DNA from: CAWEQO01 sp963811225
GTDB lineage: Bacteria > Chloroflexota > Anaerolineae > Anaerolineales > Anaerolineaceae
NCBI GenBank assembly: GCA_963811225.1
Contig: CAWEQO010000004.1
Span: forward strand, 310,001 to 374,000
Reading direction: 5' to 3'
Length of the DNA: 64,000 nucleotides
Part shown: one piece after another, positions 8,583 to 17,124 of the stretch
Position numbering within the stretch: the stretch's first letter is position 1
Layout of the letters: every line of letters starts with the position of its first letter
The notes under the pieces: generated by a model
What the model saw: only the letters and a program-made list of their open reading frames with translations
Database searches by the model: none
Told to the model about the DNA's origin: nothing
Position numbers and translations under genes: made by a program

Positions 8583-10049
8583 TCAGGTTCGTTTCTTGAT
8601 GGAAAACCCGACAATCAATGCCAACCCTACCACAGCCATGCCGATGAAGAAGAAGCCGAAGGGGGCGTTCTTGCCCAACGAGAAGGCAGGCTTGGGTGTA
8701 GGGGTGGGCGGGACCTGTGTGGCGTTCGGATGCACGGCGGTGGCACGGATGGTGGGCTTGGCGGTGTTGGAGGGGAGGGGCGTGGCGGTGGCGGGACCAG
8801 GAGTAGGCGTGATCGTGGCGGGTGGGGTGACTTGCAGAACCAGCTGCTGGTCGGGGTACAGGATCGAATCCATGCCCAAGCCGTTCCAGGCCATCAGGTC
8901 GTTTAGCTGGATTTCGTACAGCTGGGCAATGTAGGCCGGGTTTTCGCCGCTGTGGACGGTGTGGTAATACTTGCCGTCGGCCGCCGGGGTCAGCTTTTCG
9001 ATGGGCGTGAGCGGGCGGGGTGTGGGGCTGGGGGTGATGTCGCCGGGGTAGATGAGCAGTTTCTGCCCAATCTGCAGCGGCCAGTCGGCCTGCAGGCCGT
9101 TCAGCTGCAGGATGGTGTCGATGCTGACCTTGTAAGCCTCGGCGATGGAGGTCAATGTCTGGTAGGCAGCCACGGTGTGGACGATCTTGCCGTCCGGACC
9201 GGGTGTGGCGACCGCAAACCAGCCGACCGGAGTGGGGGTAGCGTAACCTTTGGTGTTTTCGCCTGGAATAAAGAGCTTCTGCCCAATCAGCAATCCGCCA
9301 CTGCTGGAGATGTTGTTGAAGTACTCGATGTCTTTGATGGTAACTTTGTAGGCGATAGCGATCGACCAGAAGGACTGCCCGGCCTGGACGACGTGATAGA
9401 TGTTGCCGTCCTCATCGGGCTTAGCCACTTTGACAGGCACGATGATCTGCGAGATGCCGCCGGCGCGGCCCTCGTTGGTGGTGCCTTCGGTGTTGGGCTT
9501 CCAGCCCTCGGGCGGCTTGTACTCGCCGCAGGCCTTATTGGAAGTGTAAGCCGCTTGCAGCACGTAGTAGGTCAGGCCGTTGGCCGACTTCGCCACGCCT
9601 GCGCCGACGTTGCAGTAGGCCGGGTTGACCGCAGGGATCATGTGGGATGGGTCGGCCCAGACCAGCATGACCTCGTCGATCGACATGTGCCCGACGGCGA
9701 AGTTCTCGGTGCCCCATACGGTCGCACTGCCGCCGTAGCCTGCCGAAGCCAGTCGCCCGGAGACGTCGCCAATGTGCCATGACATCTCGTTAGCCGCCAT
9801 GATCTCGGCCGTCCCCTGCGCCACCGCATCGATGATCGGGTCCTCAATCAGGGCCGGGAGACCGTTGGACGAGCGCAGCGTGTTCATCGCTACAATCAAG
9901 TCGTAGGCGGTAACGCCGTCGGCCAGCGGTGCGGCCGGGGGCGCATCCAACAGAATGCTCGCCTGCGCGTCCGTTCCAATCGGCGGGACGAGCCATCCGG
10001 CCAGCAGGACAAGTAAAATAAACCAGCGAGTTAGATGAGTAGAGCGCAC
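8583..10049 (-). CDS. Cell-surface CAP-domain protein with three LysM repeats
   Basis: The 488-residue protein has a signal peptide (1-28), a CAP/SCP domain (about 45-170, with LRSSNGLPAL and the SWHIG and NVGAGV motifs), three LysM repeats at about 217-265, 287-335 and 358-405, a Pro/Thr linker and a C-terminal membrane helix with a positively charged end (464-488). LysM binds peptidoglycan-type glycans, so the protein is probably tethered to the membrane and reaches the wall. The start codon is GTG. A TTGTCA/TATAAT promoter ends only 6 nt before it, so the mRNA is probably leaderless. It is divergent from the phosphatase gene at 10104. Confidence 0.88.
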   Translation of the reverse strand: MRSTHLTRWFILLVLLAGWLVPPIGTDAQASILLDAPPAAPLADGVTAYDLIVAMNTLRSSNGLPALIEDPIIDAVAQGTAEIMAANEMSWHIGDVSGRLASAGYGGSATVWGTENFAVGHMSIDEVMLVWADPSHMIPAVNPAYCNVGAGVAKSANGLTYYVLQAAYTSNKACGEYKPPEGWKPNTEGTTNEGRAGGISQIIVPVKVAKPDEDGNIYHVVQAGQSFWSIAIAYKVTIKDIEYFNNISSSGGLLIGQKLFIPGENTKGYATPTPVGWFAVATPGPDGKIVHTVAAYQTLTSIAEAYKVSIDTILQLNGLQADWPLQIGQKLLIYPGDITPSPTPRPLTPIEKLTPAADGKYYHTVHSGENPAYIAQLYEIQLNDLMAWNGLGMDSILYPDQQLVLQVTPPATITPTPGPATATPLPSNTAKPTIRATAVHPNATQVPPTPTPKPAFSLGKNAPFGFFFIGMAVVGLALIVGFSIKKRT

Positions 10050-10055
10050 TCCGGT

Positions 10056-10085
10056 ATTATAAGGGTAAAATTAAAGAACTGACAA
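10056..10085 (-). promoter_or_regulatory. Promoter of the CAP-LysM gene, probably leaderless
   Basis: Read on the minus strand, TTGTCA (10085-10080), an 18-nt spacer and TATAAT (10061-10056) are followed by 6 nt and the GTG start. Transcription would begin at about the first base of the start codon. Confidence 0.7.
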
Positions 10086-10103
10086 GGCCAAAGGAATCAA
10101 CTC

Positions 10104-12212
10104 TTGCCCACCAAATCTCCTATCTATCGCTTTTTGGATCGAATTGCACTGGCGCTGTTCCCATCGGCGTCTGGGTTAAGCGAGCGCGAGCATGTTGCCT
10201 TCGTCGGCGATGTGGTTGGCTCGCTGTATACCCTGCCGCTGGCGCTTGGCGGGCTGGTGTGGCTGATCACAGCGACCGATCCAGGCAGCCTGGTCCTGCA
10301 GCTGCCGTCGCTGGCGGTTACGCTGGTCCTGACACTGCTGCTGTTCCGCTTTGACTTTGTGGCGCTGATCGAACTGACCCCGGGGGCCATTTCTGACATT
10401 AGCGGAACGCTGGCAAACGTGCTGTCGGTGGCGGCGGTGTTGATGTTTGGGGTTAACGGGTTATGGGTGGCGTTCCTGGCCGAATTGGGGTATCAGTGGA
10501 TGCACTACGGCGGAACCCGACCGTTGAACCGGCGGCTGAATGCCTTGCGCAATCTGGGGGTCAACCTCGCGCACATCCTGCCGGGTGGGATGGCCGTTCT
10601 GGCCCTCTACCATGCAATTGGCGGGGCGATCCCACTGGCGGGCCTGAGCCTGCCGGCCATTGGGGTCGGGCTGGTGTTCTGGATGGCCTGGGCAGCGGCG
10701 GGCGTGCTGGTCTGGCTGCCGATGCTTCTATATATCGGCTACAGCCTCGATTGGCTGCGCGCCGGTCAGAATGCATGGCCGCTGCTGCGCTTCTTCCTGA
10801 TCTCGCTGGTGTTGTTCGACGTGGGTGGCGCTTTCGGGCCGCTGGCGGCGGGCCTGTATGCGGCCTTTGGCATGCCCGCTTTTCTGTTCTTCTCCGTGGC
10901 CCTGCTGCTGGTTGGCTTCCTGGCTAACCGTTTCAGCCGTGCACTGGTGCGGGTCCGGCGGCAGACGACCTTGTTGGAAGGGCTGGAGCAGCTGGGCCGT
11001 GAGCTGATCGCCGCGCCGCCGCAAGTGCAGGCCATCTCGCGCATCCTCAACGACTACCTTACCAATGCGCCGCTGCTCATGCCGCGCCGGGCCGAAGTGC
11101 GCCTGCGAGACGGCTCTCTGCTGGCGCATTCACCCGCAGACTGGCAGCCCAACCTGGAAGCGGCCTGGGACTGGATGTGGGCGCACGAGTCCGCGCTGGT
11201 GGCGCTGCCGCGCCAAGAGCTGCCCTGGGGCGGCAGCCTGTATGAAGAGAGCCTGGTGTTCGTGCCGATCGAGCGGGAGTTTGCGGAGGACGGATTCGAC
11301 CCGCGCTTCTTGGGTGGGCTGTACATGCAGGCCCGGCTGGGACCGTTCGTCGGGCGCGACCAGCGCGAGATGCTCAACATGCTGACGCCGGCGATGCGCA
11401 CCCTGACGGCGCAGGTGGCCGGAGCGCTGCAGCACATCGACGATTACCAGACTGCGCTGGAACGCCAGCGCATGGAGCGTGAGCTGGAGCTGGCCGGGCA
11501 GATCCAATCCACCTTTTTGCCGGATGCCGACAACGTCCCGCGCTTGCCGGGCTGGCAGGTGTCCGTCTCACTGCAGTCGGCCCGCGAGACCTCGGGTGAC
11601 TTCTTCGACCTGATCGAGCTGCCTGGCCAACGGATGGGGGTGGTGGTGGCAGACGTGGCCGACAAGGGCGTGGGCGCGGCGCTCTACATGGCGCTGTCGC
11701 GCACTTACATCCGGGCGATTGCCCTGGGCGGAATGGACTGCTGCCCTGGTCAGACGCTCAGCGCCGTCAATCGGCGCATTCTAGAGGATACCCACTCCGA
11801 CCAGTTCGTGACCGTGTTTTACGCCGTGCTGGAATCGGTGACCGGCAAGCTGGCCTACGCCAATGCCGGGCATCCCCCGGCGCTGTGGCTGCCGGCGCAG
11901 GTTGAACGCCCGGTGCAGCCGCTCACCCGAACCGGAATGGCGCTGGGCGTCATGAAAGACGAGACGGTGGCGGAGGGCAGCATCCTCATGGCTGCGGGCG
12001 ACCTGCTGGTGTTCTACAGCGACGGCATTTCCGAGGCCGAAAACAACCAGGGCGAACCGTTTGGGATCGAGCGGCTGGCGCAGACGCTGGCCGGTTTGCG
12101 CGGGATGGAAACAAGGGATGTGCAGGCGGCAATCCTCGAACGGGTGCGGGAGTTTACACAGGGCGCGGCGCAGATGGATGACATGACCTTGCTGGTGGTA
12201 GGAAGAGAGTAA
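10104..12212 (+). CDS. Membrane-bound SpoIIE/RsbU-type PP2C serine phosphatase
   Basis: The 702-residue protein has a hydrophobic N-terminal half with about seven membrane segments (roughly 35-285), a GAF-like middle region (about 295-445), a short signalling helix with ELAGQIQSTFLP, and a C-terminal SpoIIE/PPM phosphatase domain (about 465-702). Metal-binding acidic motifs GDFFDL, ADVADKG and DGISEA are present. Such enzymes dephosphorylate anti-sigma antagonists in partner-switching pathways; no partner gene is nearby. The start is TTG with AAAGGAA 7 nt upstream. The gene stands alone. Confidence 0.87.
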   Translation: MPTKSPIYRFLDRIALALFPSASGLSEREHVAFVGDVVGSLYTLPLALGGLVWLITATDPGSLVLQLPSLAVTLVLTLLLFRFDFVALIELTPGAISDISGTLANVLSVAAVLMFGVNGLWVAFLAELGYQWMHYGGTRPLNRRLNALRNLGVNLAHILPGGMAVLALYHAIGGAIPLAGLSLPAIGVGLVFWMAWAAAGVLVWLPMLLYIGYSLDWLRAGQNAWPLLRFFLISLVLFDVGGAFGPLAAGLYAAFGMPAFLFFSVALLLVGFLANRFSRALVRVRRQTTLLEGLEQLGRELIAAPPQVQAISRILNDYLTNAPLLMPRRAEVRLRDGSLLAHSPADWQPNLEAAWDWMWAHESALVALPRQELPWGGSLYEESLVFVPIEREFAEDGFDPRFLGGLYMQARLGPFVGRDQREMLNMLTPAMRTLTAQVAGALQHIDDYQTALERQRMERELELAGQIQSTFLPDADNVPRLPGWQVSVSLQSARETSGDFFDLIELPGQRMGVVVADVADKGVGAALYMALSRTYIRAIALGGMDCCPGQTLSAVNRRILEDTHSDQFVTVFYAVLESVTGKLAYANAGHPPALWLPAQVERPVQPLTRTGMALGVMKDETVAEGSILMAAGDLLVFYSDGISEAENNQGEPFGIERLAQTLAGLRGMETRDVQAAILERVREFTQGAAQMDDMTLLVVGRE

Positions 12213-12277
12213 TGGAAGAAAGTAGGACTGGAAATATGCCTGAAGATTCCTACCCTCCATATGGGGAATATCCCTCC

Positions 12278-12306
12278 TTGCCAGGGGTAAACCGGTCTCC
12301 TACAAT
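12278..12306 (+). promoter_or_regulatory. Sigma-70-type promoter of the DUF2267 gene
   Basis: TTGCCA (12278-12283), a 17-nt spacer and TACAAT (12301-12306) give a near-consensus promoter 76 nt before the start codon at 12382. Confidence 0.75.
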
Positions 12307-12381
12307 GGAAAATGCAACTGGAGCGAACCCGGGGTGCAGCCTGTGGCGCCCCGCCGGAACCCAAAGAAGGAGGTATTTTCC

Positions 12382-12786
12382 ATGAAGTATGACAAGTTTA
12401 TCGATGAGGTGCAGACCCGCGCCCATCTGGATAATGAAGACCAGGCGCTGCGGGCGGTCGAGGCAGCGCTTAATACCCTGGCCGAGCGCATCCTGAAGAC
12501 CGAGGCGGACGATCTCGCGGCCCAACTGCCGCAGCAGATCGGTGTTTATCTGGTGGCAGACGAGTACGCCCAGTCCTTCGACATGAAGCAGTTCTATTAC
12601 AAGGTGTCGCTGCGCGAATCGGTCGGGCAGCCGTTGGCCATGATGCATGCCCGGGCGGTGATGTCGGTGGTGGAACAAGCGGTTTCGCCGGGTGAGCTGC
12701 GTGATATGTTGGCCGAGCTGCCGACCGAGGAATACGAATCGTTGTTCACGTATGGAAGTGAGTATCGGAACTTAGAGGGGAAGTGA
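12382..12786 (+). CDS. DUF2267 domain protein
   Basis: The 134-residue protein is a DUF2267 domain, recognised from the start MKYDKFIDEVQ, the ALRAVEAALNTLAERI helix, the DDLAAQLP motif, and the repeated half with ESLF at the end. It is cytosolic and of unknown function, and is often found with stress or envelope genes. AAGGAGGT lies 8 nt upstream of the chosen ATG; an in-frame ATG further upstream has no ribosome site. It has its own promoter, and a long palindrome follows. Confidence 0.83.
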   Translation: MKYDKFIDEVQTRAHLDNEDQALRAVEAALNTLAERILKTEADDLAAQLPQQIGVYLVADEYAQSFDMKQFYYKVSLRESVGQPLAMMHARAVMSVVEQAVSPGELRDMLAELPTEEYESLFTYGSEYRNLEGK

Positions 12787-12825
12787 GTTCTCCGATTTGT
12801 GCGATTAATCAATAGCCGTTCGAAC

Positions 12826-12881
12826 AGCCAGTTCGTCAAGTCGTCAATTAGGGCCCTAATTGACGACTTGACGAACTGGCT
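12826..12881. terminator. Perfect 56-nt palindrome: terminator of the DUF2267 gene and part of the next promoter
   Basis: The two 28-nt halves are perfect reverse complements with no loop spacer. The right half holds the direct repeat TTGACGAC/TTGACGAAC, and the second TTGACG is the candidate -35 box of the L,D-transpeptidase gene, so the same element may end one transcript and control the next. Confidence 0.75.
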
Positions 12882-12898
12882 CTTAATCCTGTTATAAT
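12868..12898 (+). promoter_or_regulatory. Promoter of the L,D-transpeptidase gene, probably leaderless
   Basis: TTGACG at 12868-12873, a 19-nt spacer and TATAAT at 12893-12898 lie 7 nt before the ATG. There is no ribosome site, so translation would start at or next to the mRNA 5' end. Confidence 0.65.
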
Positions 12899-12905
12899 CC
12901 GAACT

Positions 12906-13949
12906 ATGACACGCTTTTACTCCCGCCGCGATTTCCTCAAATTTGGTGCACTGATGCTGCCGGGGCTGGCGTTCGCTCCTCGAAAGCTGCCCGCGTTTGC
13001 CGAGCCGGACGTGCCCGGCGACGGCTTGCTCGGACGGGTGGCGATCGATTCGATCAGCGTCTCCAGTCAGCCATGGGACGAAGCCCGGATCGTGTTCCAG
13101 CGCTACCGGGATGAGTTGGTGCACCTGTACGACACGGTCGTTTCGGAGCACGGGCCGGGATACAACCCGGTTTGGTACCGCGTGTGGGGCGGCTACATGC
13201 ACTCGGCCCGCATTCAGTTGGTGAGACAGCGCTTGAACCCGGTGGCGAGCAGCCTTCCGGAAGGGGGCCAGGTTGGCGAGATCACCGTGCCGGTGTCGCA
13301 GCCGTTCTACTACAACGGCAAAGACACCTGGAGGCCGCTGTATCCGCTCTACTACGAGTCGGTACATTGGATCACCGACATTATTGAAGGGCCGGATGGC
13401 TCACCCTGGTACCAGATCACAGAGGCGTGGAGTAAGGAGAAGTACTACGTCCCGGCGGAAGGGGTGCGGCTGATCCCGGCAGAGGAGATATCGCCGCTCT
13501 CGCCAGACGTGCCCGCTCACGAGAAACGCATCGATATCTCCATCGATATGCAGACACTGACCGCTTACGAGGGCGAAAAAGAGGTCTTTAAGACCAGGGT
13601 CTCGACCGGCCTGTTCAAGGAAGTGGTGGGGGAGCTGCCCTGGCGTACGCCGACTGGAGATTGGCGGGTGACCTCCAAGATGCCGTCGCAGCGGATGGGC
13701 GACGATGCCATCACTTCGGACGTCAGCGGCTACGTCTTGCCGGGTGTGCCGTGGGTGAGCTATTTCCACCAGACCGGCGTGGCGATGCACGGATGCTACT
13801 GGCACAACAACTACGGCGCGCCGATGAGCCACGGCTGTGTGAACATGCGGCCTGAAGAAGCCAAATGGATCTACCGTTGGACGACGCCTGCGCCGGTGGA
13901 TGGCAAGGGTGAGACCAGGGGCAACGGGACGCGAGTACGCGTGCATTAG
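12906..13949 (+). CDS. Exported L,D-transpeptidase (YkuD domain)
   Basis: The 347-residue protein carries a twin-arginine-like signal (SRRDFLKFG then a hydrophobic core, 1-33), an SH3-like middle region (about 90-190), and a YkuD catalytic domain (about 210-330) with the full motif: a His in AMHGCYWHNN and SHGCVNM with catalytic Cys311. These enzymes make 3-3 peptidoglycan cross-links or attach proteins; Tat export is inferred. The gene stands alone, starts leaderless from a TATAAT 7 nt upstream, and is followed by a very long hairpin. Confidence 0.9.
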   Translation: MTRFYSRRDFLKFGALMLPGLAFAPRKLPAFAEPDVPGDGLLGRVAIDSISVSSQPWDEARIVFQRYRDELVHLYDTVVSEHGPGYNPVWYRVWGGYMHSARIQLVRQRLNPVASSLPEGGQVGEITVPVSQPFYYNGKDTWRPLYPLYYESVHWITDIIEGPDGSPWYQITEAWSKEKYYVPAEGVRLIPAEEISPLSPDVPAHEKRIDISIDMQTLTAYEGEKEVFKTRVSTGLFKEVVGELPWRTPTGDWRVTSKMPSQRMGDDAITSDVSGYVLPGVPWVSYFHQTGVAMHGCYWHNNYGAPMSHGCVNMRPEEAKWIYRWTTPAPVDGKGETRGNGTRVRVH

Positions 13950-13951
13950 GA

Positions 13952-14034
13952 GAACGGGGTCCAAAACGAGAGCCGGGGAGATGGGTGAATTTGAAGGTCA
14001 CCCATCTCCCCGGCTCTCGTTTTGGACCCCGTTC
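13952..14034. terminator. 37-bp perfect hairpin between converging genes
   Basis: Arms 13952-13988 and 13998-14034 are perfect complements with a 9-nt loop. The right arm ends one base before the last base of the converging M20 peptidase gene. Confidence 0.85.
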
Positions 14035-14035
14035 C

Positions 14036-15148
14036 CTAGGCCATTACGTCCCAAACTTGTAAGACCACCTGGATGAGCAGCTGCATTCCCTTCTCGACCG
14101 GTTTGGTATCGATATATTCATGGATGGTGTGCGATTTGCCGCCGACCGTCAGGCCGAAGCAGATGGCCGGGAGGCCGCGGCTGAGGGGAATGTTGGCGTC
14201 GGTGGAGGCGCTGCCGATGTGCGGGGTGAGCCCGAGCTGCTCGACGGCGTCTCGCGCCAGGCGCACGAGCGGGTGGGTGGCCGGGATCGAACCGGCCGGG
14301 CGGTGCCCGATGCGTTCGAGGGATACGCTTACGCCTGGGCGTTCGGCAGTCTGTACGATATGATGAACGTCCTCCACCATGCGCTGCAGCGTAGAGGCGG
14401 ATTCCGAGCGCAGGTCGAGGGTGCAGGTGGCGTGCGGGGCGATGGTGTTGATCGAGGTGCCGCCTTCGATCGTCCCGATGTTGAAGGTGCTGCGCGGTTT
14501 TTTCGGCAGGGGCAGGGCAGTCAGGCTGGTGATGATGCCCGCCAGTTCATGGATGGCGGAGGGGCTGCCAAAGTCGGCCCAGGAGTGACCGCCTGCTGTT
14601 TCCACATCGATTTGATAGCGCTCCACGCCCAGCCCGCCGTAATAGATATTGCCGAGCCCAATCCCTTCAACGATGAGATAGGCCAGGGGCTGGCTTTCGA
14701 GCCGGTTGACAATGGCTTGCATGCCATACAGATTGCCCATGCCCTCTTCACAAGTGTTGGCGATGAAAATCAGGTCGCCGGGTAAGTGGATGTCCTGGTT
14801 TTGGAGGTAGCGAATCAAGCCAAGCGTACCGGCCAGGCCGAGCGAGTTATCGCCGATGGCGGGGCCGGTGATGCGCCCCGGGTTGCGCTGCAAGGGCAGC
14901 GGGCGCTGGAGGGGGTGGACGGTATCCATGTGAGCGCTGACGGCCAGGGGAGGGCGGTCGCCGCCGGTGAGCCGCGCCCATACGTTGCCCACCTCGTCGA
15001 TCTCAATGTCTTGCAGGCCGGCTTCACGGAAGCGCTCGCGCATGAACTGGGCTCGCTCGGCCTCCTTAAACGTGGGGGATGGGATTTGTTGGATCGTGCA
15101 AGCCATATCGAGCACGAAATCGATCAGGGAAGCAGGTACAAGTCTCAT
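14036..15148 (-). CDS. M20 family zinc metallopeptidase
   Basis: The 370-residue protein belongs to the M20/peptidase T group of exopeptidases and deacylases. Zinc-site signatures are visible: His73-x-Asp75 in SAHMDTVH, Asp100 in AIGDNSLG, the Glu134-Glu135 pair in NTCEEG, and the C-terminal HTIHEY. A lid (dimerisation) domain with GGHSWAD lies between. The start at 15148 overlaps the kinase stop codon by 4 nt (ATGA) and has GAGGA just upstream. Coupling with a sugar kinase suggests joint catabolic use, perhaps of a conjugated compound, but the substrate cannot be read from the sequence. Confidence 0.86.
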   Translation of the reverse strand: MRLVPASLIDFVLDMACTIQQIPSPTFKEAERAQFMRERFREAGLQDIEIDEVGNVWARLTGGDRPPLAVSAHMDTVHPLQRPLPLQRNPGRITGPAIGDNSLGLAGTLGLIRYLQNQDIHLPGDLIFIANTCEEGMGNLYGMQAIVNRLESQPLAYLIVEGIGLGNIYYGGLGVERYQIDVETAGGHSWADFGSPSAIHELAGIITSLTALPLPKKPRSTFNIGTIEGGTSINTIAPHATCTLDLRSESASTLQRMVEDVHHIVQTAERPGVSVSLERIGHRPAGSIPATHPLVRLARDAVEQLGLTPHIGSASTDANIPLSRGLPAICFGLTVGGKSHTIHEYIDTKPVEKGMQLLIQVVLQVWDVMA

Positions 15149-16167
15149 GCAGTCCTCACCGAGCTGCGCAGGCTTTCGAGGCGGGCATCGGCCAGTCCTG
15201 GCAGCGCGTCCAAGGGATATAGAGGGGAGTTGCCCTCCACCACCAGCGATGCGGAGATGTTGCCATGCAGGGCGGCCCGCAGCGGGTCGTAGGAGGAGCG
15301 ATAACCGGCCAGGAAGCCGCCGCAGAAGGCATCCCCCGCGCCGAGGGGATTGACCACCTGAGCCGGATAAGCCGGGATCATCCAGCGGTTGTGCCCGGCG
15401 TGGTCGTAGACAAACTGCCCGCGCGCCTGGCGCTTGATCACTACAATCTCGCAGCCGAAGCCGGCGATGGTCTCGGCCATTTCCCAGAGATCGGAAGTGC
15501 GCCCCTGGAACAGGCCGCGCAGTTTTTCTTCTGAGGAGAGAAAGGCGGTGATGCCCTTGACGATGACCGGGATGTCGTTCCAGAAGACCGGGTTCATGTA
15601 ACCGGCCGACGGGTCGAGGGTAATGGTGGTAATGCGACCCTGGCGCAGGGCCGAGGGTAACAAGGTGTGGCTGAGAAAGTCCAGCGGGCACAGGTGAGCG
15701 GCGGTGGCATCCAGGTAATCATCGGGGATTTCATTGGCGCGGATGGTGAGGCGAGTGGGCTGCGTGCGGCTGTCGGGTTGGGGCGTGGCTGGGCTGTAGC
15801 CCAACAGGCTTTTGGGGTAGGGCAGGTTCAAGCGAGCGAAATGCGAAACCGGGCTGTCCGTCTGGCGAGTTTCCAGATCGGGGAAGGCCATGAAGAAGCG
15901 GTGGTCGATGGCCTCCGGCAGCACCCGGACGCCGCGCAGGTCGAGGTCGAAGTCGGAGATGCGCTCCAGCCACTCGCGCGGATAGTCTTCCCCGACTCGT
16001 CCGATCAGACCGACGCCCGATTCCCAGACGGCCACACCGGCGGCAGCGTACATCAGACTGCCGCCGAGCACGTCCGTCAGGGCTGCGCCGTTGGGGGGGA
16101 TGACGTAGTCACGCCGCAGTTGCCCGGCGACCAGATAACGAAGAACGGGAGGGCTTTCCATTGCCAC
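15145..16167 (-). CDS. PfkB/ribokinase-family sugar kinase
   Basis: The 340-residue protein has the PfkB fold: the GGSLMYAAAGVAVW segment with the substrate-side glycines near the N-terminus, and NPLGAGDAFCGGFL with catalytic base Asp279 near the C-terminus. It phosphorylates a sugar or nucleoside with ATP; the substrate is unknown. The start is GTG at 16167 with TTGGAG 10 nt upstream; ATG at 16161 is the alternative. Its stop overlaps the start of the M20 peptidase gene, forming a two-gene operon. Confidence 0.84.
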   Translation of the reverse strand: MAMESPPVLRYLVAGQLRRDYVIPPNGAALTDVLGGSLMYAAAGVAVWESGVGLIGRVGEDYPREWLERISDFDLDLRGVRVLPEAIDHRFFMAFPDLETRQTDSPVSHFARLNLPYPKSLLGYSPATPQPDSRTQPTRLTIRANEIPDDYLDATAAHLCPLDFLSHTLLPSALRQGRITTITLDPSAGYMNPVFWNDIPVIVKGITAFLSSEEKLRGLFQGRTSDLWEMAETIAGFGCEIVVIKRQARGQFVYDHAGHNRWMIPAYPAQVVNPLGAGDAFCGGFLAGYRSSYDPLRAALHGNISASLVVEGNSPLYPLDALPGLADARLESLRSSVRTA

Positions 16168-16196
16168 AGATACTGAACTCCAAGGAAAAAGATGGT

Positions 16197-16239
16197 GGAT
16201 GGTTTGCGTGATGGGGAAACGCCCTCACGCAACCATCCA
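16197..16239. repeat. Inverted repeat upstream of the kinase operon
   Basis: Arms 16197-16212 and 16225-16239 pair over about 15 positions with one bulged base. It lies next to a second hairpin at 16250. Confidence 0.55.
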
Positions 16240-16249
16240 AACTTAAAAA

Positions 16250-16280
16250 GTTTCGGCAAGTTTCCAAGGCTTGCCGAAAC
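16250..16280 (-). terminator. Terminator of the small membrane protein pair
   Basis: A perfect 11-bp stem (16250-16260 with 16270-16280) is followed on the minus strand by TTTTTAAG, 41 nt after the stop codon at 16322. Confidence 0.78.
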
Positions 16281-16321
16281 GATCGAGTCAATTTTCAAAT
16301 CAGATCAAGCTTCAAAAGCGC

Positions 16322-16516
16322 CTAGCGACCGAACTGCTGCACTTGTCGTACCAGTCCCAGCACGCCGAGGCCGAGCGTCACACCCTCGCGACTTGTTAAC
16401 TGGGGTGTCGTATTATTCTCTTCAGCTTTCTGAATCAATGCATAAGCGGCGAATATGCCAACCACGACACCAATAGCAGCGCCGAAGATCAGCGTTTGTT
16501 TTTTCCAACTTTCCAT
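16322..16516 (-). CDS. Small single-span membrane protein
   Basis: The 64-residue protein has one membrane helix (about 8-27, IFGAAIGVVVGIFAAYALI) and a short charged tail. It resembles YtxH-like small proteins in layout only, and I do not recognise a family. The start is set by a perfect AAGGGAGGAA 4 nt upstream. It is 37 nt downstream of the larger membrane gene on the same strand, and the pair shares the terminator at 16250. Confidence 0.7.
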   Translation of the reverse strand: MESWKKQTLIFGAAIGVVVGIFAAYALIQKAEENNTTPQLTSREGVTLGLGVLGLVRQVQQFGR

Positions 16517-16553
16517 AAATTCCTCCCTTAGAAAAATGACAGTCTTGCTCTGG

Positions 16554-17006
16554 TTACTCGGTCTCTTGGACCACACCAAGATCCTTCAGCGCAGTTTTTA
16601 AGCCGGTCCAAGCGCTCGCAATGGCGATAATGATCTTTGCCCCCGAATTTGAGAATTGAAGGATGTAACCCTGGATGCGATACAGGAACGTCATCGCGCG
16701 CAGGGAATAGTACGGGGTCAATTTGAGCAGCTTGGCTGCCAGCCAGATTCCACCGGCAATCACGGCGAGAACAATCAAACCAATCACGAGGTAGATTAAG
16801 ACAAGATAGGCTACTGAAAGAGCCATCCAGTTATCTGCAACGATGATGTTGTTCGCCGATGCGATCGTCACCCAAACCGCCAGGCCGATTATGATGGCGA
16901 TGGTAGCGCCGAGTGGAACCCAGATCTGCCACAACGTTTGCTTTTGATGCGCTTCGCTGGTTGGGATCTCCAGTTTATCACGTTGATAAGCAGGTTTTGT
17001 ACTCAT
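16554..17006 (-). CDS. Unknown membrane protein with two transmembrane helices
   Basis: The 150-residue protein has two membrane helices (about 30-55 and 68-95) and a C-terminal amphipathic region (KIIIAIASAWTGLKTALKDLG). No family is recognised. ATG at 17006 is preferred over ATG at 17012 because TACAAT lies exactly 6 nt before 17006, matching the leaderless arrangement of other genes here; no ribosome site exists for either. It precedes the 64-residue membrane protein, and the two may form a complex. Confidence 0.68.
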   Translation of the reverse strand: MSTKPAYQRDKLEIPTSEAHQKQTLWQIWVPLGATIAIIIGLAVWVTIASANNIIVADNWMALSVAYLVLIYLVIGLIVLAVIAGGIWLAAKLLKLTPYYSLRAMTFLYRIQGYILQFSNSGAKIIIAIASAWTGLKTALKDLGVVQETE

Positions 17007-17077
17007 AGGCATATTGTAGCATGGAACCAGGTCATTTGTTTAGACCTGGAGAGGGGAATTTAATGTTTCGTTGGAAA

Positions 17078-17119
17078 AGAGAGCAGAGAACAACCCCTTG
17101 AGGCTGGTCTCTGCTCTCT
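17078..17119 (-). terminator. Terminator of the malic enzyme gene
   Basis: A perfect 12-bp purine-rich stem (17078-17089 with 17108-17119) is followed on the minus strand by TTTTCC, 5 nt after the stop codon of the gene that ends at 17125. Confidence 0.7.
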
Positions 17120-17124
17120 GAACT

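Noticed and set aside
12213..12381. Short plus-strand frame starting at 12212
   Set aside because: It crosses a near-consensus promoter and lacks a ribosome site; the start belongs to the DUF2267 gene at 12382.
14036..15691. Longer 551-codon version of the M20 peptidase
   Set aside because: The first 181 codons are the shifted frame of the kinase gene; the family N-terminus begins at 15148.
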